Assembly: GCF_016792905.1 (NCBI RefSeq)
Contig: NZ_JAEULP010000054.1
Span: 1-53,823, forward strand
Direction: 5' to 3'
From: Tabrizicola sp.
GTDB taxonomy: Bacteria; Pseudomonadota; Alphaproteobacteria; Rhodobacterales; Rhodobacteraceae
Length of the DNA stretch: 53,823 nt
Shown here: positions 24,970 through 33,094 of the stretch, in pieces
Layout of the letters: every line of letters begins with the position of its first letter
How positions within the stretch are numbered: position 1 is the first letter of the stretch
Notes under the pieces: generated by a model
The model's input: only the letters and a program-made list of their open reading frames with translations
Database searches by the model: none
Told to the model about the DNA's origin: nothing
Translations under genes and position numbers: made by a program

Positions 24970-26127
24970 ATGGCCGACCTGACCCTGCACGAAAGCCTGT
25001 CCGAGATTCCCGCCGCCGAGTGGGATGCCGTTTCCGCCCCGGAACAGGCCGAAGGGCGGCCCCTCGACCCCTTCACCACCCATCGCTTCCTGTCGGCGCT
25101 GGATCTTTCGGGCTCCACCGGCAAGGGCACGGGCTGGCAGGCGCGGCCTCTGGTCTTGCGCGAGGGGGGAAAACTGGTTGCGGCGACTCCGCTTTACGTC
25201 AAGTCCAACAGCCAGGGCGAATACATCTTCGACCACGGCTGGGCCGACGCGCTGGAGCGGGCCGGGGGGAGGTATTACCCAAAGCTGCAGATCGCCGTCC
25301 CCTTCACCCCCGCCACCGGAAGGCGCTTTCTGGGAGCAGACGAACATCGGGATACCCTGTGGCAGGCGGCCATCGGGATCGCGGCGCAGAACCGGCTGTC
25401 CTCGCTGCACGCGACCTTCTGCACGGGCGACGAGGCCGAGGCTCTGGCGGGGGTGGAAGGCACGCTGCACCGCGTCACCCAGCAGTTCCACTGGCAGAAC
25501 CGGGGCTACGGCAGCTTCGACGACTTCCTGTCAGACCTCTCCAGTCGCAAGCGCAAGATGATCCGCAAGGAGCGCGAGACGGCGCGGGCCAGCAGTCTGG
25601 CGATCCGCGCGCTGACCGGGGACGAGATCGAACCCGCGCATTGGGATGCGATCTGGGCCTTCTACCAGGACACCGGAAGCCGCAAATGGGGCCACCCCTA
25701 CCTCACCCGCGATGCCTTCACCCGCTTGCACCAGACCATGCGCAACGACATCCTGCTGATCCTTGCCTTCGACGGAGCCCGTCCGGTGGCAGGCGCACTG
25801 AACTTCATCGGTCGCGACACGCTTTACGGCCGCTACTGGGGCTGCGTCGAGGACCATCCCTGCCTGCATTTCGAGCTGTGCTACTATCAGGCCATCGACT
25901 GGGCGATCACCCACGATCTGCAACGAGTCGAGGCCGGGGCGCAGGGCGAACACAAGCTGGCGCGCGGCTACCTGCCGGTCGAGACCCATTCGCTGCACTG
26001 GATTGCGGAACCCTCTTTCCGCAAGGCCGTTGACCGCTATCTGCAAGCAGAACGTCGCGCGGTGGACGAGGAGATCGAGGTGTTGACCGCCTACGGGCCC
26101 TTCCGCAAGCACGAGGGGCGGGAGTAG
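24970..26127 (+). CDS. FemAB/GNAT-like N-acyltransferase family protein (COG3146 type)
   Basis: A 385-aa protein of the conserved family often labelled 'GNAT family N-acetyltransferase' or 'peptidogalycan biosynthesis protein'. Typical parts are AEWDAVSAPEQAEGRPLDPFTTHRFL-type N-terminus, PLYVKSNSQGEYIFDHGW, QNRGYGSFDDFL, LSSRKRKMIRKERE, and the C-terminal acyltransferase block with GRDTLYGRYWG, LHFELCYYQAIDWAI and GAQGEHKLARGYLPVETHS. The substrate is not established for the family. It follows the GDPD gene by 46 bases. Confidence 0.83.
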   Translation: MADLTLHESLSEIPAAEWDAVSAPEQAEGRPLDPFTTHRFLSALDLSGSTGKGTGWQARPLVLREGGKLVAATPLYVKSNSQGEYIFDHGWADALERAGGRYYPKLQIAVPFTPATGRRFLGADEHRDTLWQAAIGIAAQNRLSSLHATFCTGDEAEALAGVEGTLHRVTQQFHWQNRGYGSFDDFLSDLSSRKRKMIRKERETARASSLAIRALTGDEIEPAHWDAIWAFYQDTGSRKWGHPYLTRDAFTRLHQTMRNDILLILAFDGARPVAGALNFIGRDTLYGRYWGCVEDHPCLHFELCYYQAIDWAITHDLQRVEAGAQGEHKLARGYLPVETHSLHWIAEPSFRKAVDRYLQAERRAVDEEIEVLTAYGPFRKHEGRE

Positions 26128-26151
26128 GCTGAGGCAAAGGAGGACCTGGCC

Positions 26152-26763
26152 ATGCTGACTTTCTATACCAACCCGATGTCGCGCGGCCGGATCGCCCGCT
26201 GGGCGCTTGAGGAAGTTGGCCAGCCCTATGACACGGTGGCGCTGGAATACTACACCACGATGAAGGCGCCGAAGTATCTGGCGGTGAATCCGATGGGCAA
26301 GGTTCCTGCGATTGTCCACGACGGCAAGGTCGTGACCGAGGTGGCGGCGATCTGCACCTATCTGGCGCTGACCTTTCCTGAAGCGGGGCTGATGGCCGTG
26401 GACAAGGCGGCCTTCTTCCGCTGGATGTTCTTTGCCGCTGGACCGCTGGAGCAGGCGGTGGTCAACATGGGCTTTGGCTGGAAGACCAGCGGCCCGCAGG
26501 AAAAGCGGCGGGCGGGGTATGGCGACCTGGCAGACGTGCTCTCGGCACTGACCGGGCATCTGGAAAAGAACGACTACATCGCTGATGGCCGGTTCACCGC
26601 CGCGGATGTCTATGTCGGCAGCCAGATCGGCTGGGGGATGCAGTTCGGTGGCATCCCTGCAAGCGACACGCTGGCCGCCTATTGGGCGCGGCTGAAGGAC
26701 CGTCCCGCGCTTCTCGCGGCGAATGCCAAGGACAATGCCCTGATCCCGGAGGCCACGACATGA
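26152..26763 (+). CDS. Glutathione S-transferase family protein
   Basis: A 203-aa GST. The N-terminal thioredoxin-like domain (residues 1-77) contains NPMSRGRIARWALEE, where Ser-9 could be the thiolate-activating residue. It also holds NPMGKVPAIV and the TEVAAICTYLA stretch that contacts the gamma-glutamyl part of glutathione. The all-helical C-terminal domain has the N-capping motif FTAADVYVG. A very strong ribosome site (AAAGGAGG) precedes the ATG. Its stop overlaps the next start (ATGA), coupling it to the pterin dehydratase. Confidence 0.88.
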   Translation: MLTFYTNPMSRGRIARWALEEVGQPYDTVALEYYTTMKAPKYLAVNPMGKVPAIVHDGKVVTEVAAICTYLALTFPEAGLMAVDKAAFFRWMFFAAGPLEQAVVNMGFGWKTSGPQEKRRAGYGDLADVLSALTGHLEKNDYIADGRFTAADVYVGSQIGWGMQFGGIPASDTLAAYWARLKDRPALLAANAKDNALIPEATT

Positions 26764-27125
26764 CACCCCTTCTCCCCGAAGCCGACCGCAAGGCCGGGTT
26801 GCCGCCGCTGGCCGAAACCGGCTGGGCCGCCGTGCCCGGCAAGGACGCGATCCGCAAGGTCTGGAAGTTCCGTAACTTCTCCGAGGCCTGGGGCTTCATG
26901 TCCCGCGCGGCGCTGGCGGCGGACAAGGCGAACCACCACCCGGACTGGACCAACCGCTACAACGTGGTGGACGTGACGCTGACCACCCATTCCGCCAAGG
27001 GCCTGACGCAGCTGGACATTGACCTGGCCAAAGCGATGGACAGGCTGGCGCCCGATACCGAGATCGAGCGCAACCATGGCGAGCCGGTGAGCTGCCTGTG
27101 CGAGTTGCACGCCAGGAAGGCGTGA
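26760..27125 (+). CDS. 4a-hydroxytetrahydrobiopterin dehydratase (pterin-4a-carbinolamine dehydratase)
   Basis: Dehydrates pterin-4a-carbinolamine to recycle the pterin cofactor of aromatic amino-acid hydroxylases (PhhB/DCoH family). The 121-aa protein is slightly longer than the usual 95-118. It has the family motif around ANHHPDWTNRYNVVDVTLTTHS, with the catalytic paired His near residue 60 and second His near residue 80. It overlaps the GST gene by four bases. No phenylalanine hydroxylase is present in the window. Confidence 0.9.
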   Translation: MTPLLPEADRKAGLPPLAETGWAAVPGKDAIRKVWKFRNFSEAWGFMSRAALAADKANHHPDWTNRYNVVDVTLTTHSAKGLTQLDIDLAKAMDRLAPDTEIERNHGEPVSCLCELHARKA

Positions 27126-27137
27126 CCGGCGTGCAGC

Positions 27138-27764
27138 CTAGAGCAGCCCCGCCATCCGCGCCCCGGTCAGAAGGTCCGGCGCAAGGTGATGCGCCCAGCG
27201 GCCCCGGCTGGGGACGACATCGGGAACCTGCACCACCACGCAGCCCGCCCGATGGGCGGCTTCCGCCCCGGTCTCGCTGTCCTCGAACACAAGACAGCGG
27301 GCGGGCGCGACGCCAAACAGCGACGCGGCCAGCAGGTAGGGCTCGGGGTCGGGCTTCGCGGCGCGGACGTCGTCCAGCGTGACGACATGGGTGAAAGCCT
27401 CGGCGATCCCGGCGATCCCAAGCTTGCGGTGCGCGCCAACCCGGCCGGTCGAGGTCACGATGGCCAAGGGGGCTGAAAGTGCGGGCAGCAGGTCGAGGGC
27501 GCCAGGCTTGAGCGCAAGGCCTGCATCGACGCCATCGTTGAACCCCTGGCGCCAGTGCATGTTGACGGCGTCGAGGTCGACCTCCGGCAGGGCAGCCCGA
27601 ATGATGCGGGCGGCAGTGGGTTCGTCCTTGCCGACCAGGCCATGCATGAAGGCTTCGTCCACCGCGTGCCCATGGGCGCGAAAAGCCGCCAGTCCGGTGA
27701 CAAGGGCGATGCTTTCGGTGTCGATCAGCGTGCCGTCGAGGTCGAAGAGAATGGCGTCGTACAT
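27138..27764 (-). CDS. HAD-family phosphatase (phosphoglycolate phosphatase/beta-phosphoglucomutase-like)
   Basis: A 208-aa haloacid dehalogenase-type hydrolase. Motif I is LFDLDGTLIDTES with nucleophile Asp. The helical cap follows, then motif II at AIVTSTGR, motif III Lys in RAAKPDPEPY and motif IV in CLVFEDSETG. Substrate is unknown; this subgroup acts on small phosphosugars or phosphoglycolate. The ATG at 27764 follows GGAGG on the minus strand. It sits 28 bases downstream of the CpdB-like gene in the same direction, which hints at a shared role in nucleotide or sugar-phosphate salvage. Confidence 0.88.
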   Translation of the reverse strand: MYDAILFDLDGTLIDTESIALVTGLAAFRAHGHAVDEAFMHGLVGKDEPTAARIIRAALPEVDLDAVNMHWRQGFNDGVDAGLALKPGALDLLPALSAPLAIVTSTGRVGAHRKLGIAGIAEAFTHVVTLDDVRAAKPDPEPYLLAASLFGVAPARCLVFEDSETGAEAAHRAGCVVVQVPDVVPSRGRWAHHLAPDLLTGARMAGLL

Positions 27765-27792
27765 CTGGGCCTCCGCGCGGAGGCATAGCCGA

Positions 27793-29754
27793 TCACAGGT
27801 GCAGCCGGTAGTGGGTAAAGCCCTCGGCATCGCGCCCGAGTGGAACCGGGCGGAAGGCCGCAATGTCGTCAAGATGCACGGGGGAGGCGTCTCCGGCTGT
27901 GATCGAGACCGTGGTGCCGGGCATCGGCAGGAAATGCCAGTTGCGGTGCGGTGCTGCCCCGACACTGCCCTTGCGCTGGATATGTTCGGAGAAGACCGAC
28001 TGCACCCGTGTGCCATCGGTAAACACGACCTGCAGCGCGGCGGCGGGGTCCTGCAGGCGCGCGCGGCCTGCGCGGTGGTTGTTGGTCACCAGCAGGAATT
28101 CCGCCGCGGGGTCGACTGGGCGCCCATTGTATCGCAGTCCGGCGATCCGTCGCGCGCCGGGATTGATCAGCCGTCCCTGCACGTCGAATCGCGAAGGTTG
28201 GCTAAGGTCTATGGCGTAGGAAAGCTGCGGAATGCTCTCGAAGACGAAGGCCGGTACCCCGTCGTCGCGCAGTGGGGAATCGATCGACCCGGGTGCGATC
28301 TGGCGGAAGACAGCGGTTGCGCGCTCCAGCCACTCGGTCAGTTCCGCCCCGGTCAGGAGAAGCGTGACGAGCGTGTTCGGAAATGGGTAGAGATCGGAAA
28401 GGTTGCGCATCCGCAGCGGACCCGCGGCGATGTCGGTGAAGTTCGCCGGGCCACCCCGCCCCCCGGCGCGGAACGGCGAGGCGGAGGACAGCAGCGGCAA
28501 CCCCGCCCAACTGGTATCGGCCAGGGCGGTGCGGACGTGATCGGCCTTGGCCTCGGCAATCAGCTGAAGCGAGGCCGAGGGCGCGACGATTGCAAAGTGG
28601 CTGTGCAGCGGGACGGTGGTTTCGCCTAACTGCCGCCGCGACCAGGCGAGCGTCGCACGGTGATCCGGCGCCAGTATGTGCTGCAAGGCCGGGGCGGGCA
28701 GGGTCTTGTCGGGGTTGCGCTGGCCGATGCGGGCGGAGGAGGCCACGACATGCCAACGACGCTGTCCGGTGGTCCGGCGTTCAAGCTGCAGGTCGATGAT
28801 CCCGACATGGTTGGCCGAATGTCCCGGCATCACCGCGGGCTTGCCGGCAAGGCGACCCTGGACCGGATCGACCTCGGGCGAAGCGGCAAACCCGGGGCCG
28901 GGAAACACCAGGTGGCTGTGGCCAGCGATGACTGCGTCGATCTCGGGCAGGGCGGCAAGGGCGGTGGCGGCGTTTTCCGAACCGTATTCCGGGTCGATCT
29001 CGCCGATGCCGGAGTGGGCGAGTGCGACGATGATGTCAGCCCCCTGCGCCCGCAGCCGGGGCAGCCAGGCGCGGGCGGCGGCAAGGATATCGCGGGTGTG
29101 GACCTTGCCGCCTGACGAGTCCCTGTCCCATTCCGCGACCTGCGGCGGGGCGAAGCCGATCACGCCGATGCGCAACAGATGCGCGCGACCCTCGTGATCG
29201 AAGATCTGGCGGCGCAGGATGGTAAAGGGCGGCAACAGGGTTTCGTCACGTGCCGGGCTTGGGCCGAGCCGCGTTGCGACATTGGCCGAGACGACGGGAA
29301 ATGCCGCGTCGGCCAGAACATCGGACAGGAAGCGCAGGCCATAGTCGAATTCGTGGTTGCCAAGCGTGGCCGCGTCGTAGCCGAGCGTGTTGAAGGCGGT
29401 AATAACCGGGTGCGCCCGGCGCCGCCGCGCCGCCGCCACATAATCCGCCAGCGGGTTGCCTTGCAGGAAGTCGCCATTGTCGAACAGAAGGCAATTGCGC
29501 GTTTCGCCCCGGGCCGTGGCGATCTGCTGTGCGATTGCGCCCAGCCCGAGGTTGGAGTTCGGCCGGTTGGCGCAATAATCATAGGGCATTATGCTGGCGT
29601 GCAGGTCGCTGGTTGCAATCAGCCGCAACGAGGCGAGCGTGCGCCGCGACGTCACGGCGGAGCTTGCCGCTTCGGCAAGAGGCGTTGTCGAGCCGTTCTC
29701 TGGCTCTTTCCGGGTCAGCGACCCTGCAACCGACACGACAGGGGGGCGATACAT
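27793..29754 (-). CDS. cpdB: 2',3'-cyclic-nucleotide 2'-phosphodiesterase/3'-nucleotidase (CpdB-like), without obvious signal peptide
   Basis: A 653-aa two-domain nucleotidase. The N-terminal metallophosphatase domain carries TSDLH (DxH), FDNGDFLQGNPLADY (GD), LGNHEFDYG (GNHE), ALAHSG and IAGHSHLVFPG (GHxH), the full set of dinuclear metal ligands. The 5'-nucleotidase C-terminal domain spans about residues 370-600 with NLSDLYPFPNTLV. CpdB enzymes are normally periplasmic, yet the first 40 residues contain no hydrophobic stretch; an isolated SRRTLASL stands just before the catalytic domain. Either the protein is cytoplasmic or the signal has been lost. GGAAG precedes the ATG. A HAD phosphatase follows in the same direction. 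Confidence 0.88.
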   Translation of the reverse strand: MYRPPVVSVAGSLTRKEPENGSTTPLAEAASSAVTSRRTLASLRLIATSDLHASIMPYDYCANRPNSNLGLGAIAQQIATARGETRNCLLFDNGDFLQGNPLADYVAAARRRRAHPVITAFNTLGYDAATLGNHEFDYGLRFLSDVLADAAFPVVSANVATRLGPSPARDETLLPPFTILRRQIFDHEGRAHLLRIGVIGFAPPQVAEWDRDSSGGKVHTRDILAAARAWLPRLRAQGADIIVALAHSGIGEIDPEYGSENAATALAALPEIDAVIAGHSHLVFPGPGFAASPEVDPVQGRLAGKPAVMPGHSANHVGIIDLQLERRTTGQRRWHVVASSARIGQRNPDKTLPAPALQHILAPDHRATLAWSRRQLGETTVPLHSHFAIVAPSASLQLIAEAKADHVRTALADTSWAGLPLLSSASPFRAGGRGGPANFTDIAAGPLRMRNLSDLYPFPNTLVTLLLTGAELTEWLERATAVFRQIAPGSIDSPLRDDGVPAFVFESIPQLSYAIDLSQPSRFDVQGRLINPGARRIAGLRYNGRPVDPAAEFLLVTNNHRAGRARLQDPAAALQVVFTDGTRVQSVFSEHIQRKGSVGAAPHRNWHFLPMPGTTVSITAGDASPVHLDDIAAFRPVPLGRDAEGFTHYRLHL

Positions 29755-29975
29755 CGAACTTCCACTGACCTGAGCAAACCGCTACGACCCGACAACACAC
29801 AGAAAACGCACAGCTTATACGCGAGTTGTTTATCGTTTGGGTTGTGTCAATGTTGTGGCGAATTATCGTTATTCGCGCGGAGGTTGCGGAATTGCGAAAG
29901 GTCGGCAATTGCCATTGGCTGTGAGGCAGCGAAGCTTGTAATTCGTCGGAACAATTCAGGGAAAGCGGGTTCGGC

Positions 29976-30926
29976 ATGCGGATTGCAGAAACAGTAACCT
30001 TTGGCGGATCCGGCCTGGACCGCCATGCCCAACTGCGACGGGATGTCACGGGACTGGCCGAGGCCTTGGCGAGAGGCACGATCCTGCCCGTCTGGCGTGG
30101 CAAGCCTCTCTTGTCCGAGGACCGGCCCGTCTGGGTTCCGGCGGGCCATCCGATCCTTGCCCAGGCGGAACCGCCGGTCTTTCTGGGGATGGACGAGGGC
30201 GTGCCCCGCTTTGCCGCCGATCTGTCGGACTGGTCGCCCGAGGCTGGTGCCGCCGCGCCCGAGATGGGGCTTTTCGACCAGACGGTGCAGCGCCACCCTG
30301 CCATGGCAGGAGGCGAGGGCTTTGGCGAGCTGCGCGGCGTGATGGCACTTCTGTCCCAGCGCGAGGCTGAGCTGGTGGCGACGGCCAAGGCGCTCTTGCA
30401 GTGGCACCGCAGCCACGGATTCTGTGCCGCCTGCGGCGCGAAGTCCGACATGGTGCAGGGAGGATGGCAGCGGTCCTGTCCGTCCTGTGCAGCGCAACAT
30501 TTCCCGCGCACCGATCCGGTCGTCATCATGTTGGTCACGCGCGGAAACTCGGTACTGCTCGGCCGGAGTCCCGGCTGGCCGGAAGGGATGTTTTCGCTCC
30601 TTGCAGGCTTCGTCGAGCCCGGTGAAACGATCGAGGCCGCCGTCCGCCGCGAGGTGCAGGAGGAGACCGGGGTCCGCTGTGGCGCCGTGTCCTACCTGGC
30701 CAGCCAGCCCTGGCCTTTCCCCGCCTCGCTGATGATCGGCGCGCAGACCGAGGCGACGAGCGACGAGATCGCGATCGACCCGGACGAGCTGGAACGGGCC
30801 CTGTGGGTCACTCGGGAAGAACTGGTGCAGGTCTTCGCCGGGCGGCATCCGGCCATCAGGCCCAGCCGCAACGGGGCCATTGCGCATTTCATTCTGCGAA
30901 ACTGGCTTGCGGACCGGCTTGATTGA
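29976..30926 (+). CDS. nudC: NAD(+)/NADH diphosphatase NudC
   Basis: Cleaves NAD(H) to NMN(H) and AMP and can remove NAD caps from RNA. The 316-aa protein has the NudC order: an N-terminal domain to about residue 140, then a zinc ribbon with two Cys pairs (CAACG and CPSC), then the Nudix hydrolase domain. The Nudix box GFVEPGETIEAAVRREVQEE runs straight into TGV, with the catalytic glutamates in REVQEE. The NudC-specific SQPWPFPASLM follows. It is divergent from the CpdB-like nucleotidase across an A/T-rich 221-bp region. Confidence 0.93.
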   Translation: MRIAETVTFGGSGLDRHAQLRRDVTGLAEALARGTILPVWRGKPLLSEDRPVWVPAGHPILAQAEPPVFLGMDEGVPRFAADLSDWSPEAGAAAPEMGLFDQTVQRHPAMAGGEGFGELRGVMALLSQREAELVATAKALLQWHRSHGFCAACGAKSDMVQGGWQRSCPSCAAQHFPRTDPVVIMLVTRGNSVLLGRSPGWPEGMFSLLAGFVEPGETIEAAVRREVQEETGVRCGAVSYLASQPWPFPASLMIGAQTEATSDEIAIDPDELERALWVTREELVQVFAGRHPAIRPSRNGAIAHFILRNWLADRLD

Positions 30927-30982
30927 CCTGAACTTCCTGCTATCCGGGTGGCGCGGCCCGCCTTTCAACCTGTGGAGCACCG

Positions 30983-31450
30983 ATGAAGCTGACGGCAAAG
31001 ACCGATCTTGAGGTTCCGGCGGCCTTCGTCTTCGCCACGCTCCTCGACCATGCGTCCTGGGAACGCGAGGCAATCCGCAACGGGGCGGAGGTCGACCGAC
31101 CGGTGGGCGGGCCGGACAGCGGCGTCGGGGCGGAATGGCGGATCCGGGGACATTTCCGCGGCAAGGCGCGCAAGGTGCTGATCCGGGTCGAGGATCTGAA
31201 GCCGGACCACAGCCTTGGCCTGCTGATCGACAGCCCCTCGATCGAGGGCAATTCCCGTATCGAAGTCACGGTGCTGTCGCCGCGTCGGAGCCGGGTGCGC
31301 GTAGACCTGGAGGTCAAGCCCAAGACGCTGGCGGCGCGGCTCTTCATCAACACGATGCGGCTGGCCAAGGGCCGGGTGCAGGCCAGGTTCGAAAAGGGCC
31401 TGGTCCAGCTGGGCGCGCGGATCAAGGATCGCTACGACCGCCAGGCCTGA
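30983..31450 (+). CDS. SRPBCC-family (START/Bet v1-like) protein
   Basis: A 155-aa soluble protein of the SRPBCC lipid/ligand-binding superfamily. The alternating start MKLTAKTDLEVPAAFVFATLLDHASWE and the strand series WRIRGHFRGKARKVLIRVEDL and EVTVLSPRRSRVRVDLEV fit the helix-grip fold. The closing amphipathic helix is AKGRVQARFEKGLVQLG. Ligand and role are unknown. GGAG precedes the ATG. Its end faces the pheA stop with a 2-bp gap. Confidence 0.8.
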   Translation: MKLTAKTDLEVPAAFVFATLLDHASWEREAIRNGAEVDRPVGGPDSGVGAEWRIRGHFRGKARKVLIRVEDLKPDHSLGLLIDSPSIEGNSRIEVTVLSPRRSRVRVDLEVKPKTLAARLFINTMRLAKGRVQARFEKGLVQLGARIKDRYDRQA

Positions 31451-31452
31451 TC

Positions 31453-32286
31453 CTAGCCGCGCTCACGGTCGGCGGGGTAGACGCCCAGGATGCCGACTTC
31501 GGTGGTGAAGTAGCGCAGTTCTTCCAGCGCCAGGGCGACATTGGCGTCGTCGGGGTGGCCTTCGATGTCGGCATAGAATTCCGTTGCGGTGAAGGTGCCG
31601 CCGACCATGTAGCTTTCCAGCTTGGTCATGTTGATGCCGTTGGTCGCAAATCCACCCAAGGCCTTGTACAGCGCCGCCGGAATGTTGCGGACCCGAAAGG
31701 TGAAGGTGGTGATCATCTTCCCCGTGCCGCGCCGGGCCAGATCCAGGTCGCGCGACATCACCAGGAAGCGGGTGGTGTTGTTGGCCTGGTCCTCGATGTG
31801 GCGGGCCAGCACGTCCAGCCCGTAGATTTCCGCTGCCAACTCGCTGGCCAAAGCGGAGCGGGACTTGTCCCCGGCCTCGGCCACCTCGCGCGCGGCGCGG
31901 GCGTTGTCGGAGCTGACCTTGCCGCGGATGCCATGCGCCTTCAGGAAACCCGCGCATTGCGGCAGGATCACCACATGGCCGTGCGCCTCCTTCACATCCC
32001 CGACCTTTGCGCCCGGCACGCCGAGCAGGTTCACATGCACCCGGACGAAGGCCTCGTCGATGATGTGCAGGCCGGATTTCGGCAGAAGCGAATGCACGTC
32101 GGCCACCCGGCCATAGGTCGAATTCTCGACCGCGAGCATGCCAAGGTCGACCTCGCCCTTCGCGACCTTGTCGACGACTTCCTCGAAAGTGGTGCTGGGG
32201 ACCGCCTCGAAATCCGGGCGCGACTGCTGGCAGGCCTGGTGCGAATAGGCCCCAAGTTCCCCCTGAAACGCGATGCGCCCCGCCAT
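31453..32286 (-). CDS. pheA: Prephenate dehydratase
   Basis: Converts prephenate to phenylpyruvate in phenylalanine biosynthesis. The 277-aa monofunctional protein lacks the chorismate mutase domain. The catalytic lobes show AFQGELGAYSHQA at the start, LAVENSTYGRVADV, and NNTTRFLVMSRD with the catalytic Thr of TTRF. The C-terminal ACT domain (about residues 195-270) has GALYKAL-type NIPAALYKALGGFA, NMTKLESYMVGGTF and ATEFYADIEGH for feedback control by phenylalanine. The ATG at 32286 with GGGGAGAGGG upstream is preferred over 11 further open codons. Confidence 0.95.
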   Translation of the reverse strand: MAGRIAFQGELGAYSHQACQQSRPDFEAVPSTTFEEVVDKVAKGEVDLGMLAVENSTYGRVADVHSLLPKSGLHIIDEAFVRVHVNLLGVPGAKVGDVKEAHGHVVILPQCAGFLKAHGIRGKVSSDNARAAREVAEAGDKSRSALASELAAEIYGLDVLARHIEDQANNTTRFLVMSRDLDLARRGTGKMITTFTFRVRNIPAALYKALGGFATNGINMTKLESYMVGGTFTATEFYADIEGHPDDANVALALEELRYFTTEVGILGVYPADRERG

Positions 32287-32406
32287 TCCGCCCTCTCCCC
32301 TGTCGAAAACCTGCCCCAAGGGCGTTTCGCCGCGCGTCTACACCTTGAAACCAACCGTTGGAAGCGGATAGATACCGCGCGACACGAGACCCCAGATAGG
32401 TGAACC

Positions 32407-32940
32407 ATGTTCGACACGATGACGATGACCAAGACGGTGGGCGCGGTGTGCGGGTCGCTTCTGGTGCTGATGCTGGTGGGCTGGGCCGGCAATTCGCTCT
32501 ACACCGTCGGCGCCGCGCATCATGGCGAACATGCCGAGGGCGAGTTGACCCAGGCCTACACGATCGACACGGGCGAAGCGGCGGCCCCGGCCGAAGGCGG
32601 CGGCGAGACGGTGGATGTCGCCGCTCTCCTGGCGGCGGGCGATGCGGCAGCGGGCGAGGCTGTCTTCAAGAAATGCGGCTCGTGCCACAAGCTGGACGGA
32701 ACCAGCAAGACCGCGCCGCATCTGAACGGCGTGGTTGGCCGCAATCACGCTTCGGTTGGGGACTTTGAATACTCCGAAGCCATGGCCGCCAAATCGGGCG
32801 AGCCCTGGACCCCGGAAGCGATCTTCGCCTTCCTGGAGAACCCGAAGAAGGTGATCCCCGGCACCAAGATGGCTTTCGCGGGCCTGCCGAAACCGGAAGA
32901 CCGCGCGAACGTGATCGCCTTCCTGACGACCAAGCCCTGA
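32407..32940 (+). CDS. Membrane-anchored cytochrome c of the CycM/c552 type
   Basis: An electron carrier, probably between the bc1 complex and terminal oxidases. The 177-aa protein has an uncleaved N-terminal membrane anchor (about residues 10-32, VGAVCGSLLVLMLVGWAG). A flexible Ala/Gly/Glu-rich linker to about residue 75 follows, then a class I cytochrome c domain. The heme-binding motif is CGSCH, the family motif TAPHLNGVVGR follows, and the axial Met is in GTKMAFAGL. The anchored form resembles CycM of Bradyrhizobium/cytochrome c-y-like proteins. It is divergent from pheA and followed by a strong terminator. Confidence 0.9.
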   Translation: MFDTMTMTKTVGAVCGSLLVLMLVGWAGNSLYTVGAAHHGEHAEGELTQAYTIDTGEAAAPAEGGGETVDVAALLAAGDAAAGEAVFKKCGSCHKLDGTSKTAPHLNGVVGRNHASVGDFEYSEAMAAKSGEPWTPEAIFAFLENPKKVIPGTKMAFAGLPKPEDRANVIAFLTTKP

Positions 32941-32964
32941 ACATCCGGTGCATCGGAAAGCTGC

Positions 32965-32993
32965 AAAGCCGCCCCCCCAGGGCGGCTTTTCCT
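32965..32993 (+). terminator. Rho-independent terminator after the cytochrome c gene
   Basis: AAAGCCGCCC and GGGCGGCTTT pair around a short C-rich loop and are followed by TTCCTTT, 25 bases after the stop codon. Confidence 0.9.
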
Positions 32994-33094
32994 TTGCGCT
33001 CACGCAAACGCGCGCGCAATCGCGGCTTGTTGCCTCGACAAAGCGCGGTTTAGCATAAATGAATGATGCTGGTGGCGAGCAGGGAGGCTGGCGG

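Noticed and set aside
27793-28629. Plus-strand open frame of several hundred codons opposite the nucleotidase gene
   Set aside because: It lies antisense to well-conserved metallophosphatase sequence and shows no protein family features.
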